Shown here piece by piece: positions 42,720 through 54,230 of a stretch of 64,000 nt of DNA; the stretch's first letter is position 1, and each line of letters begins with the position of its first letter. The DNA is from Microcyclospora pomicola (Eukaryota > Ascomycota > Dothideomycetes > Capnodiales), in NCBI GenBank assembly GCA_002786065.1, contig NHNY01000031.1, positions 373,510 through 437,509 of the forward strand, given 5' to 3'. Below the pieces are notes generated by a model that saw only the letters and a program-made list of their open reading frames with translations, was not told the origin of the DNA and did not search any database. The position numbers and the translations under genes were made by a program.

Positions 42720-43504
42720 TTGTGTGGGCCATCGATCACCATCACGACTCCTCCACCTCCTCTTCTATCTTCTCTCCCTCCATCCTACCTCACCTCTTCC
42801 TCCTCCAATCACCCTACTCTCCCTTATCGGCACGTCGACTCCTTCGTTGTCGTTGCCTTCTTCTCATCACTCACTCCTTCTCTTGCTGAGTCTGCGGACT
42901 GCTATCGTCGAAGATTTGCAACTACCCTCGCCTGGGAAACACACATACACATCTGCCGAACCCTCAGGACTGCAAGCACATCCGGCCGCCGCCGATAGCA
43001 TACTCTTGCTTCCCTCCAATCCTTCTCGCTGCCGCCGTCCTCTTCGACGCAATAACAGCACATCACACGCATCTTCCACGCTTTACGTACGCTACCTTGA
43101 CATACACATCGCATTCGGTCGGCAAACTACCTCTTGCAACATACTTGCATCGCACTTATCCGCCCGTGCATACCTCTGTGCACTCGCACCTCGCATCGTC
43201 AGAAGCATCCGCCGTCACCTGATAGATCTCGTGGACACGATCAACGAGTAAAAGGTCGCACATCCCAGACCACATCCTGGCTCACCAGAAGTACGTCATC
43301 GCAATACCAGTCGCAGCAAGCAAGAGTACGAGCAGGAAGTAAATGGCAATCAGCAGCCAGGCATACATCAATGCTGATACTGCCATATCGAGCACGACAC
43401 TGACAACACCCGCTCGTCTAGGTACAAGCTGAAGCATTAAGCTTTCACGCCATACACCCAGCACATCCCAAAGGACGTCCGGGCTACCATATACCAAAAC
43501 GAAT
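42720..43504 (+). promoter_or_regulatory. Long pyrimidine-rich 5' leader of SSD1
   Basis: From 42720 to 43342 no ATG occurs on the plus strand in 620 bases, although about nine would be expected by chance. The left part is strongly C/T-rich (CTCCACCTCCTCTTC and similar). Matches to the Ssd1 RNA motif CNYTCNYT lie at 42772-42779, 42817-42824, 42868-42875 and 42872-42879. Two small uORFs follow just before the SSD1 ATG. The lack of ATGs and the base bias mark it as transcribed leader; its 5' end is not visible. Confidence 0.55.
43343..43432 (+). promoter_or_regulatory. uORF in the SSD1 leader (29 codons)
   Basis: The first ATG of the leader opens a 29-codon frame (MAISSQAYINADTAISSTTL...) that ends 72 bases before the SSD1 start. 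A second ATG at 43371 in another frame gives a ten-codon uORF ending at 43403. Both would be translated before SSD1 unless a leader intron removes them. Confidence 0.45.
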
Positions 43505-46500
43505 ATGGATCCAAACCAGATCCCAAACCAGAACCAGCAGGGTCCTCAAGGCCCTGCTGGCCGTCGTCTGCACATCGCGCATCGCCGGTCTCCTTCCGAG
43601 ATGACCCCTCTTATGAGTGAGTGTGCTCTCGTCTTGCCAGTACATTGGTCATCATATTTGCCTATGCTAGAGTGGCTATACTATGCCTTACAGTCCCACC
43701 AGCACAGCATTTGCTGGGACTGCTCCTTTGAGGCAATTGTGTGATATGCTGACGTTCATGTTGCAGTGGAACAACTCGCACTCGCTCAGCAAATTGAAAT
43801 GCTTCAGCAACAACAACAGCAGATCGCAGCTACACATCAGCAATACGTGAACATGGGCATGATTCCCCAGCAACAACAACTACCCAATCAATTTCAGCAA
43901 TTACAGGGCCAGATGCAAAACATGAGCGTGAGCCCAAACCACAATGCCTTCCAATTCCCACAAGGACAGATGGGTCAGCAGAATTTGGGCATCCCCATGA
44001 CTGGAGGTATGGCACCTCCTTCTGCCCATCGACGCAACCAATCGGCAATGCCTAACATGGGCATGGGTCCTCCACCAGCGCCTTCGAGCGGTGCCTCAGG
44101 TTCTGCTTTTGGCGACTTCAACTTCCCTGGCGGCCAGAACAGGTCGGAAAATAATGCACCACGCGGACGTGGCAGTGGTGCTCCAGCGGGCGCAGGACAT
44201 AACCGCAGACACTCCTTGGCTCTGCCTGAAGCCAAGAAAGCTGCCGAGCTCGCCGAGGCGAAACGGAAGACTAGTGGCTTCCAATTCCCTATCCCCGGTG
44301 CTGCCGGTCTATCACCATCTACCGGACCAAATCGCTCAGAGTCTCCCGGCCAGGGTGAGTCTCCAGTCTCGGCTGGCGCCGGACTCGCTAGTAGAGGCGG
44401 GTTTGCTGGTCGTGGACATGGCCGCAGTCAAAGTATGGCTGTGGGTAGCGGCCGTGGGATGGCGGCGAGCAGTCGAGGTGGTCCAGCGCCATTCCAGTTC
44501 CCCGCTACTGCTCAGGATGGTGGACTCGCGCCGCCCTCAGGACTCAACAGGAGTGGTAGCCAAGGTCATGGCAGGACCGGCTCTCGTAATTTCGAGTCCA
44601 ACTGGCGCCAGCAGAACAACAGCCAGAACCCATCAGTCAACGAACCACAACAGCACCAGAACATGGGCAACTTCCAGATGAACCAGCACGCCAGTGCTCA
44701 ACCGTTCCAGCCAGGCCATCGCCAGCGCGGCTCAGTCGCTAACCAGTCCATGGGCGGCATGCCAAACTTTGGATTTCAGAATCCACTGGTACAGCTTCCC
44801 CAGGGGCAAGTGCTGATGCAGCCAACTGTCTTTGGCGGACAGCAGCTTAACGCTCTGCAGCTCGCTCAATTGCAGGCGTATCAGCAGGCTGGAATCCAGC
44901 CTTCGCTCGCACAACTCACTGGCCAGCACAATGGCCACAACCTAGGCCTACAGCAGCAACAGCAGCAGCGCAAAACTCTGTTTACCCCCTACCTCCCGCA
45001 GGCTACCCTTCCTGCTCTGCTCGGTGACGGCCAACTCGTTGCAGGGTTTCTCCGTGTCAACAAGAAGAACCGCAGTGATGCTTATGTCACCACTACAGAT
45101 CTCGATGCCGACATCTTCATCTGTGGTAGCAAAGATCGCAATCGTGCGCTGGAAGGCGACTTGGTTGCGGTCGAGCTGCTCGACGTCGACGAAGTATGGG
45201 GCCAGAAGCGTGAGAAAGAAGAGAAGAAGAAGCGCAAGGATGTCACAGACCAAAGAACTAGCAGCATTCACACTGTCAATGATGCGACCACCCAACCCGA
45301 AAGCGCATCAGCTGCGCAAGAGGGTGGTCTACGCAGACGTGGAAGTCTGAAGCAGCGTCCGACACAAAAGAAGAACGATGATGTCGAGGTTGAAGGCCAG
45401 TCGCTGCTTCTCATGGAAGAGGATGAGATCAATGACGAACAGAAACCGCTCTACGCTGGTCACATTGTGGCGGTCATCGAGCGTGTTGCTGGTCAGATGT
45501 TCTCTGGTACTCTTGGCCTGCTCCGCCCCAGCAGTCAAGCGACCAAGGAAAAGCAAGAAGCAGAACGACAGGCTCGCGATGGTGGTAACAGCCGTCACCA
45601 GAACGATCGTCAGCAAGATCGTCCAAAGATCGTCTGGTTCAAGCCAACTGACAAGCGTGTGCCCTTGATCGCAATTCCAACCGAGCAAGCCCCCAAGGAC
45701 TTTGTTGAAAAGCATCAAGAATACGCCAGCAAGATATTTGTTGCTTGTATAAAGCGCTGGCCAATCACATCCCTCCACCCCTTCGGTACTCTTGTGGAAC
45801 AGCTCGGCGAAGCTGGTGACCTTAAGGTGGAAACTGATGCTTTGCTTCGTGACAACAACTTTGGTCCGGACGACTTCTCGGATGCTGTGATCAAGAACAT
45901 TGGCCACGAGGAGTGGTCGGTGGAGAACGATGGTGAGGCTGCACTCGAGGGTCGTCGCGACTTCCGCAATGAGAACACATTCACCATCGATCCAAACGGT
46001 AGCAAGGAGCTGGACGATGCCATCCATCTGAAGGACCTCGGCGACGGGCAGATCGAGATCGGCATGCACGTTACTGATATTGCACACTTCGTCAAAGCGA
46101 ACTCGTTGGTTGACCGCGAGGCAAAGAAGCGTGGTACTGGCGTGTACTTGATGAATAGAATCGTCAATATGCTGCCGGCCAAGCTTTCCAACGAGATCTG
46201 CTGTCTGAGCCCGAACGAAGAGCGATACACCGTTTCTGTTGTGTTCAAGGTGAATGCGGCTTCCGGTCGTATCATCGACGAGGATACCTGGATCGGCAAA
46301 GGTGTCATCAAGAGCTCTGGCAAGCTGGCCTACGAAGAAGTCGATGCTGTTATCAACAACGTCGGCGCATCTTCCATCGACCAAAGTCGCAAGCAAGACA
46401 TCCTCAAGCTGTATGACATTGCTCAGAAATTCCGTCAAGCTCGATTCGGTGGGGAAGAGGCGGAGATTCCATCCCTGCGTTTGTTGTACCAGCTTGACGA

Positions 46501-47812
46501 CGAGAATGTTCCTGTCGAGCACAACATCTTCGACTCTAGCCCTGCACACGAGATGATCGAGGAGCTCAGCCACAAGACGAACAGCTTCGTTGCGACCAAG
46601 CTGTATGACGCTATGCCTGATCGTGCACTTTTGCGGAAGCAGGGCAACCCCAATCCCCGTCGCCTACAGACCTTCGCTGAGCGCATGGCAAACATTGGCA
46701 TTGAGGTTGACATCTCCAGCTCCGCCGCTCTTCAAAACAGCTTGTTCCGCATCGAGGATGATGACGTCCGCAAAGGCATGGAAACACTCGTGGTCAAAGC
46801 CATGAACCGCGCCAAGTACTTCGTCCATGACAAGAACCCCGACGACCACATTTCGCACTACGCGCTGAACTTGCCACTATATACTCACTTCACCAACCCA
46901 TCACGCAGATATGCTGATATCGTGGTCCACCGTCAGTTGGAGTCCGTTCTATCCAATGGTGCCATCGAGTTCACCGAGGATTCCGAGAGCTTGGCCAAGA
47001 CTGCAGAGGCTTGCAACACCAAGAAAGACTCTGCTCACGCTGCACAAGAACAGAGTGTCCACATCGAGTCGTGCCGCAAGATGAACCGCGCCAGCGAGGA
47101 GCAAGGTGCGGAGCTCATCTCTGTTGGCATCGTTGTGTGCGTGTATGAGTCTGCCTTTGACGTGCTCATTCCTGAATACGGTTTCGAAAAGCGCGTGCAC
47201 TGTGATCAGCTGCCTCTCAAAAAGGCGGAGTTTGACAAGAATGAGCGTCTGTTGGAGCTCTACTGGGAGAAGGGTGTGCCATCCAGTGCATTTGTGCCTG
47301 AAGACGAGCGTCCACAAGCCAAGGGTCACCGCCCAACCACCAGCTCTGTTCAAAGAGAGACTTTCGCCAAAGAGAAGCAGCGCCAAGAAGCAGATCGCAA
47401 GGCCATGAATACCGGCAGCATTGACACAAACGACGTCGATGCACTGTTCGATGACGACGATGACAACACCTCCGAGACCACCGACAACACTGCAGCTGGT
47501 GTTGCGTTGAATGGTGATCGTGTCGGCCACGGTGACACCCAATCGTCCGACCCGAAGCCATCGAATAATGCTTCTGGTCCGGAAGCCAAGCTGACCAACA
47601 AGGAGAAATACCTTGGCTACTTCACCTTGCGTGAAGAGAACGGATCCTGCATCCAGGACGTCAAGGAGATGACTCGAGTGCCAGTGTTGCTGAAGACTGA
47701 TTTGACGAAGAGCCCACCGTGAGTACTTGCTACCAATTTACCATAACATGAATCTTGCTGACATTCATATAGCTGCTTGACGATCAGATCTCTCAACCCC
47801 TTCGCCTTGTGA
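43505..47812 (+). CDS. SSD1: SSD1, RNase II-like RNA-binding translational repressor
   Basis: Exons 43505-43616, 43767-47718 and 47773-47812 give 1367 aa. The last exon has only 40 nt; unspliced reading would stop at SPP, whereas splicing adds CLTIRSLNPFAL. Residues 1-430 are Gln/Gly/Asn-rich and disordered, with five NDR-kinase motifs HxRxxS (S31, S130, S187, S260, S310). Cold-shock-like domains start at about residue 445 (LLGDGQLVAGFLRVNKKNRS). The RNB domain spans about 760-1090, with TFTIDPNGSKELDDAIH (D779, E785, D787, D788), and is followed by an S1-like end. Known role in yeast: binds 5' UTRs of cell-wall mRNAs, represses their translation and is controlled by the kinase Cbk1. The catalytic DxDD of active RNase II enzymes reads ELDD here, consistent with a non-enzymatic protein. 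Confidence 0.94.
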
Positions 47813-48802
47813 GGCTTTTTTGCATTGCGAGACTAGCTCTTGCTGACCCTGGCTCCCTTTCGCCCAAGTTTTCGAACAAATACCTCTGCCGGGCTTATTC
47901 ACTTTCCGCCACACATCGATACCACACAGTAGGAACCTCTTCCCAACAGCGTAAAGCCAACTGGGAGAGCCCATCCTCGACTATAAAAACTCGCACAGCA
48001 GTGCAACTGACCGCCATACCATCATTCACGTACCCCCACCAGACATATTCTCGCTTGTAGGATATGTGACGCCTGCATCTTCCGAACAGCATTGGATGAG
48101 CGAGTGTCCCTTTCCCGCAGACGGAACGAACAGGGGATGAAACTTGTTCTCCAGAGAAATGGCAAGCATTGGCATGAGCGTAGCTCTTATCTTTTGTTTG
48201 ACCATCACACACCCACCAGTAGGGTGTGTATATGGCGATGGCAATTAGATCAACATATACTCGTCAGATTGGAGCGCGGATGGGGAGAAGGAATGATGGA
48301 ACGGAAGAAGGGGAAGTTGGGATGAGGAGATAAAATTCATTGTTTCTTGCATGTATTTGATTCATGTTCAACGCTTTCTCATCGTTGCTCTCTGTGTTTC
48401 GCAACCACTCTTTGTCGATCTTGTGGAGCGGATGACATATCCTCTTGACCGGTATTGTGTCTTCTCGCACCTCCACCAGAACCGCTTCTGTTAAGCGGCG
48501 ACGCTAATCTCACGCCCTTGTGGGATGCAATGTGATGTCCTGAAGTCGCCGCCATGGGACGTTGGGTGTGCATCCGCTCCACTTCACTGTAGCCAGCTGC
48601 GGATATTCCTATTGATTACCTGTGTGTAAGTTGATGCAAAGCGAGTGATTGAGAGAAGGAAGATGGCGTGTACTCGCATGCCTTTGTTTTTGAAAATATA
48701 GTCTTCGTCATTCATGGATACTCCATCTTCTATGGAGGTCCATACGCACGATAGCGCACAGGTCAGCCCTGTCAAGCATCAGCCAAAACAAAGGCTGGCC
48801 AT
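47813..48802. other. 990-bp region between convergent genes
   Basis: It lies between the SSD1 and DPP3 stop codons and should hold two 3' UTRs. Short open frames only; nothing recognised. Confidence 0.4.
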
Positions 48803-51194
48803 CTAAATATACTCCCTCTCCGCGAAACTCTGAATCATGCCCTCGGGCGTCGGCTCATACTCGCGCAATTCGACCTGCGGCGCGGCCCCGTCGCTCTCAC
48901 GCAGAAACGTATTCGCCTGCACGAACACTTTGCGCGGCTTGGCCTGCCGCAGCACCTCTGGACGCACGCTCTCCGCCCACCACGTGTCGACGTTCGTGTA
49001 CTCGTCGTACAGCGCGCGACCCGCGGTGATGTCGGCAGTGGCCTTGAACACCTGGAGTTTCTGCAGGAAGGCGTTGACGGCGGGGCGGCCGTGGGACTCG
49101 ATCTTGGTGCGGTCGAGGTGGATCTCGATGTCGGAGAGGGTGCCGTCGGCGGCGGTGGAGTGGGTGAGGTGGCAGAAGTCCTTGCCGGCCGAGAGGAAGA
49201 CTTGCAGGATGGCGAAGCGGGCTTGCATGTGTGCTTGGCCCCAGCGGCGGGAGGCCGGGTCCCAGAACTGCAGCGCTGTGATGCCGGCGCGCGCCATGGA
49301 GAGGTAGCAGATGTAGAGGACGTCGGCTGCAGGGTCGGAGGACGTCTCGGTGCCGTCGCCGAAGCCGAAGATCTTCAGGATGCCGAAGTCAGGGCATAGG
49401 CTCATGGCGACGGATTCGGCGCGGCATTCTTCGTAGGATGGGCCCATGCCTCCGAAGACTGATCCCCATGTCTCGCCTGGCTTATACCAGGAGCTGACTG
49501 GGGCGTTAGTGACTGGGTTGTGGGGTGGGTTCTTGATGTCGAAGTTGTACACGCCGGGCGAGGTTTCTTGGAGCAGTTTACCACAGCCATGGCCGAGTAG
49601 CTCGTGGATGCCGACTTGCACTTCAAAGGCGGCGTCGCGATATTGATCGTTCAGGTCTTGATCAGCGTCTCGAAGGAACGGGGTAGGCTCTGATGGAGGT
49701 TTTGCTGAAAGCACATTGCCGAGCGAGACGTTCTTGAATCCTTCGACCTGGCGGATGTCATCGTAATTGGGGATGTTGATGCTGATAGATCGTTAGGACA
49801 TGTGTGGAAAACACGAGGCTGTAAATCAACTTACCCTGCGGGGATTCCAGAACCTGCGAATGTGAGCACTTCGAGGGATGTGAAGTCTGGCGATAGGAAT
49901 TTATCCTTTTCAAAGTCCTTGGGCCAAGGCAGTTTCGGGATCTGGTCAGGGGCTGATTCCACCAGACCAGTAAAAGCCCGAGTACGCTCCTTGTTCACCA
50001 TGGCAGCAAATCCTTCCCATTCACCTCTGATGCCTTGTGGGTCACGGTATGTCTCGATGAAGCTGCGTAAACGATGTCAATATTGGACTTCTTCCCACTT
50101 CTTAACAGCTCCCGATTCGTGGAAAGTCAAGACTCACCCGATGTTCGACTCGACCATCGGTCCCTTGTCTTTGATCCAGTGTCTCTGACTGTCCTTGTGT
50201 GCTAGCATCGACCCATCATGGAAAGACGTGACATAAGCGGCCTGCATCTTGTCCTCCTCGTCGTTCGATGCGAACTTTCTAGCTTCCGCCAGATTCTGCG
50301 CGATCTTTGCCATCTCAGTTGCATGATCCCCCCACACGAGCCGAAGCTTCTTCCCTTGCAGTGGCCCCGACAAGGTCCATTCGCTCTCCGATAAGTCCTT
50401 TGTCGCTGGATCAGTGACGGCAGAGGCAATCAGGACTTCAAACTCGCCAGACGACGTCTTCCGCATGCGCGTGTTCTCCGGCATCAGCTGCTTCTCCTTG
50501 AGGAACTCCGACGTCAGCTCGATCTCCTGCTTCGTCAGTTCTGGGGAGTCAGGATAGTATGTCGACACATGTCCCTGGTCAGGGTAGCCGAGGTGCATCT
50601 TCGCCGCGCTGGCTTCATACAAGTCATGTTCGAACGTCTTGTACAGCTTCTCGGCTTCCGGCGTTGATCTGGCGAGGGCGGCGAATTTGTCTTTGGCCAG
50701 TCGAGGGATGAATTTCGAATCGCCGAAAGACTTGTAGTTACCCGTGTTGCCGAGAAATTGTGCTGCATAGTTCAGGAAATGGGTAAGATCATCCTGCGAG
50801 AGACCAGCTTTGGTGGCGAGGCTCTTCCAGTCTCCTAGTTTGCAATCTTAGCTTTCAAAATTCATGTGAGGGACGCGTGAAGCAGATCGCCACTCACTAT
50901 TTGAAGCCTTGTGCAGCACGAGGATGAAGTCATATATCGCCTCTGACTCCGGGCTAACCTGCCGAAGATTGATCCTTGTGCCTGACAGAGCCGCCCGACT
51001 GATGTAGTGCGCATACTGATGTTTCGAAGATTAGTGAGAAAGTCGGTTGTTATGGATGTGGGAAGATAGCATACAGTCTTCTCGTTGTTGTTCAACGCCT
51101 CGAAGTGGGGCTTAATGGCCAACGGCACAACGGTAGGAGGATCGTCGGCGAGATACTGTTTGAGCGTTGTGGCGTCCATGGCGGTGTTCAGCAT
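48803..51194 (-). CDS. Dipeptidyl peptidase III (zinc metallopeptidase M49)
   Basis: Five exons, 51194-51075, 51015-50898, 50834-50138, 50062-49835 and 49781-48803, total 2142 nt and give 713 aa, the normal size. Every junction restores family sequence, e.g. [20 protein letters not shown] and [16 protein letters not shown]. The zinc motif of family M49 is intact: HELLGH at residues 447-452 and EECRAE at about 505-510. [18 protein letters not shown] is also typical. The enzyme removes dipeptides from the N-terminus of short peptides, mainly in the cytosol, in the last steps of protein turnover. No signal peptide. Two ATGs compete for the start: 51194 ([11 protein letters not shown]) and 51179 (MDATTL). 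The first is listed; the second looks equally good. Confidence 0.93.
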
Positions 51195-51653
51195 TCTGCT
51201 TGCAGTTTGGGGGTATTGTAAGATTATGATAGTGAAGCGAAGGCAACGATGATCGTGTGAGGTGTTGTGTGGATGACTATTATTATTGGGTACTGGTAGC
51301 TGACCTGGGGGACCTTGCATCCTAGCGGGCTTTGCCCTGCAGATGGGAGACGCTGTGGGGTCGCACCCACGAGGGGTCAAGAGTTTGTGTCTGAGGTAAA
51401 CATCTGCGATACGACATTCAACATCACTTTGTAAAGGGTTGAGACCGTTTGGACTTGAACGATGTCATTCATCAATGATTGAAGCAAATCAGAAAGGCTA
51501 CATGTGTGGCAGCACGACCTTCGGTGACGTCCACCACGATACGCTACCGCATTGTGATCTTCCAACATCATCGTGTCGGTGACGGTCGTGATAGCATGGA
51601 CTTCGGTGGGAGCTGCATGGGTCCAGAAACAAGAACTTCTCCCACTCCGTAGT
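51195..51653. other. Intergenic region, DPP3 5' / surface protein 3'
   Basis: 459 bp between two minus-strand genes. The DPP3 promoter should lie here. No gene or known site recognised. Confidence 0.35.
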
Positions 51654-52345
51654 CTACCAGAAAGCTGCCATGAACGCACCAACGCCAAAAAGAGCACCGG
51701 ACGCGATGTGAGCAGTCGCAGCCACACCAGTAGAGCTGGACGGGCTGGTGGAGGTGGATGTGCCTGTGGACGTGACCGTGGTAGCACCCTCGCTTGTTGA
51801 CGTGAACAAGGTCGTGACGGCTGAGGCAACACTTTCGCTAGACACGACAGTGACGACAGTAGACGAGGATATGCCGGCGGACGATCCAGTGACGACGGAC
51901 GCATCGGTGTTCACCGCGCCACCAATCACGACGGTAGTCGAGCTGCCAACACTGACCAGGAAGGTGTTGGTGGAGGTGTTGCCAGCGGCAATGACGATGG
52001 TGTTGATACCGGTTGGAAGACCGGCAGGAATCGTGGCGACCTCAGGCTCTGTCGACACTCCAGATGGGAGTGAGGGCTGAGAGGTGAAGACGGATGGCAT
52101 ACCGGTGACGACTCCGAGCGAGTCGGTCTGCGTCAGATACGAGGTCTCGGCATTGGAATAAGTGTAAGTGCTTGAGACGAAGGTGGTTCCACTGAAAAGC
52201 TTGGTGACCTACAAAGCATGTTAGCTATTGCTATACTGCTGTGGCGAAGAGGCGGTCAAGAGATACTAACACCAGTCGAGGAATCCGAGCTTTGAGCCAG
52301 GATAGTAGCAGCAAATGATGCTGCTGCGAAGAGGCTTGAACGCAT
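51654..52345 (-). CDS. Ser/Thr-rich GPI-anchored-type cell-surface protein
   Basis: Exons 52345-52271 and 52208-51654, with a 62-nt intron (GTTAGT donor, TTTGTAG acceptor), give 209 aa. MRSSLFAAASFAATILAQ is a signal peptide. The mature chain is about 40% Ser, Thr and Val, has few charges and suits heavy O-mannosylation. The C-terminus (STGVAATAHIASGALFGVGA then FMAAFW) is a hydrophobic tail after small residues, the pattern of a GPI-attachment signal. No catalytic domain is visible. A cell-wall or plasma-membrane structural protein is inferred. Composition-based resemblance is all I can offer; the family is not named. Confidence 0.74.
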
Positions 52346-53933
52346 GGTGATGATCGATATGCTGCCGAGCAATATGATGGTCGGCTTGGAAATGCTATAC
52401 GCGCTCGACTGTGGTGGGCGCGTGTGCTGGTATGGAAACAGGACGGTGGAATGCAGATGAATGGACAGGTGCAGATCGTGGGTGACGGAAAGGAAGGCAG
52501 GAGTTGAAAGCGTGTTATTTTGTGCCAGCCCCTTACATGTGAATGTCAGGCAGCGCTCGTGTTCAGTATCGTGCTGGTGCGACCATCAACACATCCGCAA
52601 ATGCTGATTGGGACTTCAAATGTGACGGCCAGGTTGCGACTTGAACCCCCGGTCAATGGCCAACAAGCAAGACGCATATATGCAGCTGCATTGTATTGGG
52701 TGTATACAGCGTCAGGGAGTGACTCCTTGATCACTTAGCTATTCTGGCATTATGGATATTCTAGCCGTAATACGAGTATGCCGCCGAGTACAGCAACGCC
52801 GCATCGATCATGTGCGTGTTCGTCGCCCATAGGTATGTTTGAGGTGTTATTGGAGGCCGGGAAAGCGAAAGAAGCGTGCTGTATAGTGATGGTTTGTGCG
52901 ATGCGTCCCGGTATCCTCTTTGATAGCCCTGAGACGCAGCAGAGAATGAAAGCCAAGCAAATGTTACTTACCTGCGTGCTGTCATATATGATGAAGATGA
53001 GGTGGCTGTGGATGGGAGTCAAAAATAATGGGAGCCGTGAAGCACGTGGGAGAGTCCTGACAACATGAAGCCTCTAGGGTTGAGTGCTGGAAGACTCGCT
53101 ACAAGCACTTCGAGTATCATCATACCTCCTTGTTCTTCAAGAAACGGCGGTGAAGGTCAGCGGTGTCACCAAGGTGAGAACGAGGTTTAGCTCGCGACAC
53201 ATCACTCCATGCGTGAGCCGTAATCGACGAGGTTCAGTCGAGCAAGAGATTGTGATCGGATCATGGCTGGGATAGCACACATGCAATTTCAGGCATCAAC
53301 CACAGAAATCATGCCGACGTCATGCCACCGATGACAACCGCCTTTTTCTCCGCGCTCTCCAATTGACTCCATCCAGCGACCTGAAGCTTCATGCTGTCGG
53401 GATAGCGGCATGTACAGCTGCAGTCAAGCTGTCAGAATGTAATTGCATCCGGTCGATCGCGGCTGTGCTATGCGCCAGTCGGATGCCCCAGAGCTCGCAT
53501 AGACGATCCACCAGCTTTGCGGGGACGGCGATACGTTGTTCCGGCCTCCCTCGACGACGGACCTCAACCTCAGTTGTTCGTTACGACCATCTCCATATAC
53601 AGTTGATCGTATGAGAGTTGGGTGACGAGTCTCGATACGTATCGGAGGCAATGATGACCTTGCTGCTCTAACGATGCAGCGATTTCGTATGGATGTCTGG
53701 AAGCTGTTTCTGCTACTCCTACTGCATACACATCTCCATTGTTCCGCTTGAACTCGCCACCTCATTGCTGCTGCCAGCTCCGGAAGCTAATCACCTCCGT
53801 ACCATAACATTTCACCGTAGTTTCGAATCAGCCAGCGCATTATCGTGATCAGAACTCAAACGAGTTGCAGATTGTCTGCGATGCCGGATGATGCGACAAC
53901 CACTCGTCGTTCCGGTGCACACCGTTCAGCGAG
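52346..53933. other. 1.6-kb intergenic region between divergent genes
   Basis: It separates the surface-protein gene (-) from INO1 (+). Open frames are short with no family likeness. One stretch near 52630 looked like a tRNA T-loop but does not fold (see rejected items). Confidence 0.4.
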
Positions 53934-53939
53934 TATAAG
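53934..53939 (+). promoter_or_regulatory. Candidate TATA box of INO1
   Basis: TATAAG lies directly before a 110-bp pyrimidine-rich block (about 53941-54050), which looks like the transcription start region. It is about 290 bp before the ATG, compatible with a leader intron. Confidence 0.4.
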
Positions 53940-54078
53940 TTCCTGTCTCCTTCCCTCTCCCGTTTCTGTTCTCTTAAGTCACATCCATCCTCTTCTACTC
54001 CTTGATCTCTATCCTCCCCGGATTCCTCAAGCTCTTCCACTCCAATTACCTTACGCAGATAAGCAAAAGACATCCCAG

Positions 54079-54222
54079 GTGAGTGCTTTCCACGCTCTCG
54101 TGACACTTCTTCAGCTGGAGCAGTATCAAAAGATCACCACATAGCATACCCACATGGAGAACGTGGCTCACGATTGCACATTCGACTACACCAATGAGAT
54201 CTCCCAGACTGACCTCGTCCAG
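54079..54222 (+). other. Probable intron in the INO1 5' leader
   Basis: A strong donor (CCCAG then GTGAGTG) at 54079 and an acceptor CGTCCAG at 54222, eight bases before the ATG, frame a 144-nt intron; another acceptor lies at 54207. Removing it would delete an ATG at 54153 whose frame overlaps the INO1 start. Inferred from splice motifs only. Confidence 0.42.
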
Positions 54223-54230
54223 TTTTCACA

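Noticed and set aside
45329-46573. 414-codon minus-strand frame
   Set aside because: Antisense of the SSD1 RNB region; no family likeness.
52600-52700. tRNA-like T-loop on the minus strand (GGGTTCAAGTC)
   Set aside because: The flanking bases do not form a T stem, and no acceptor or anticodon arm can be drawn.
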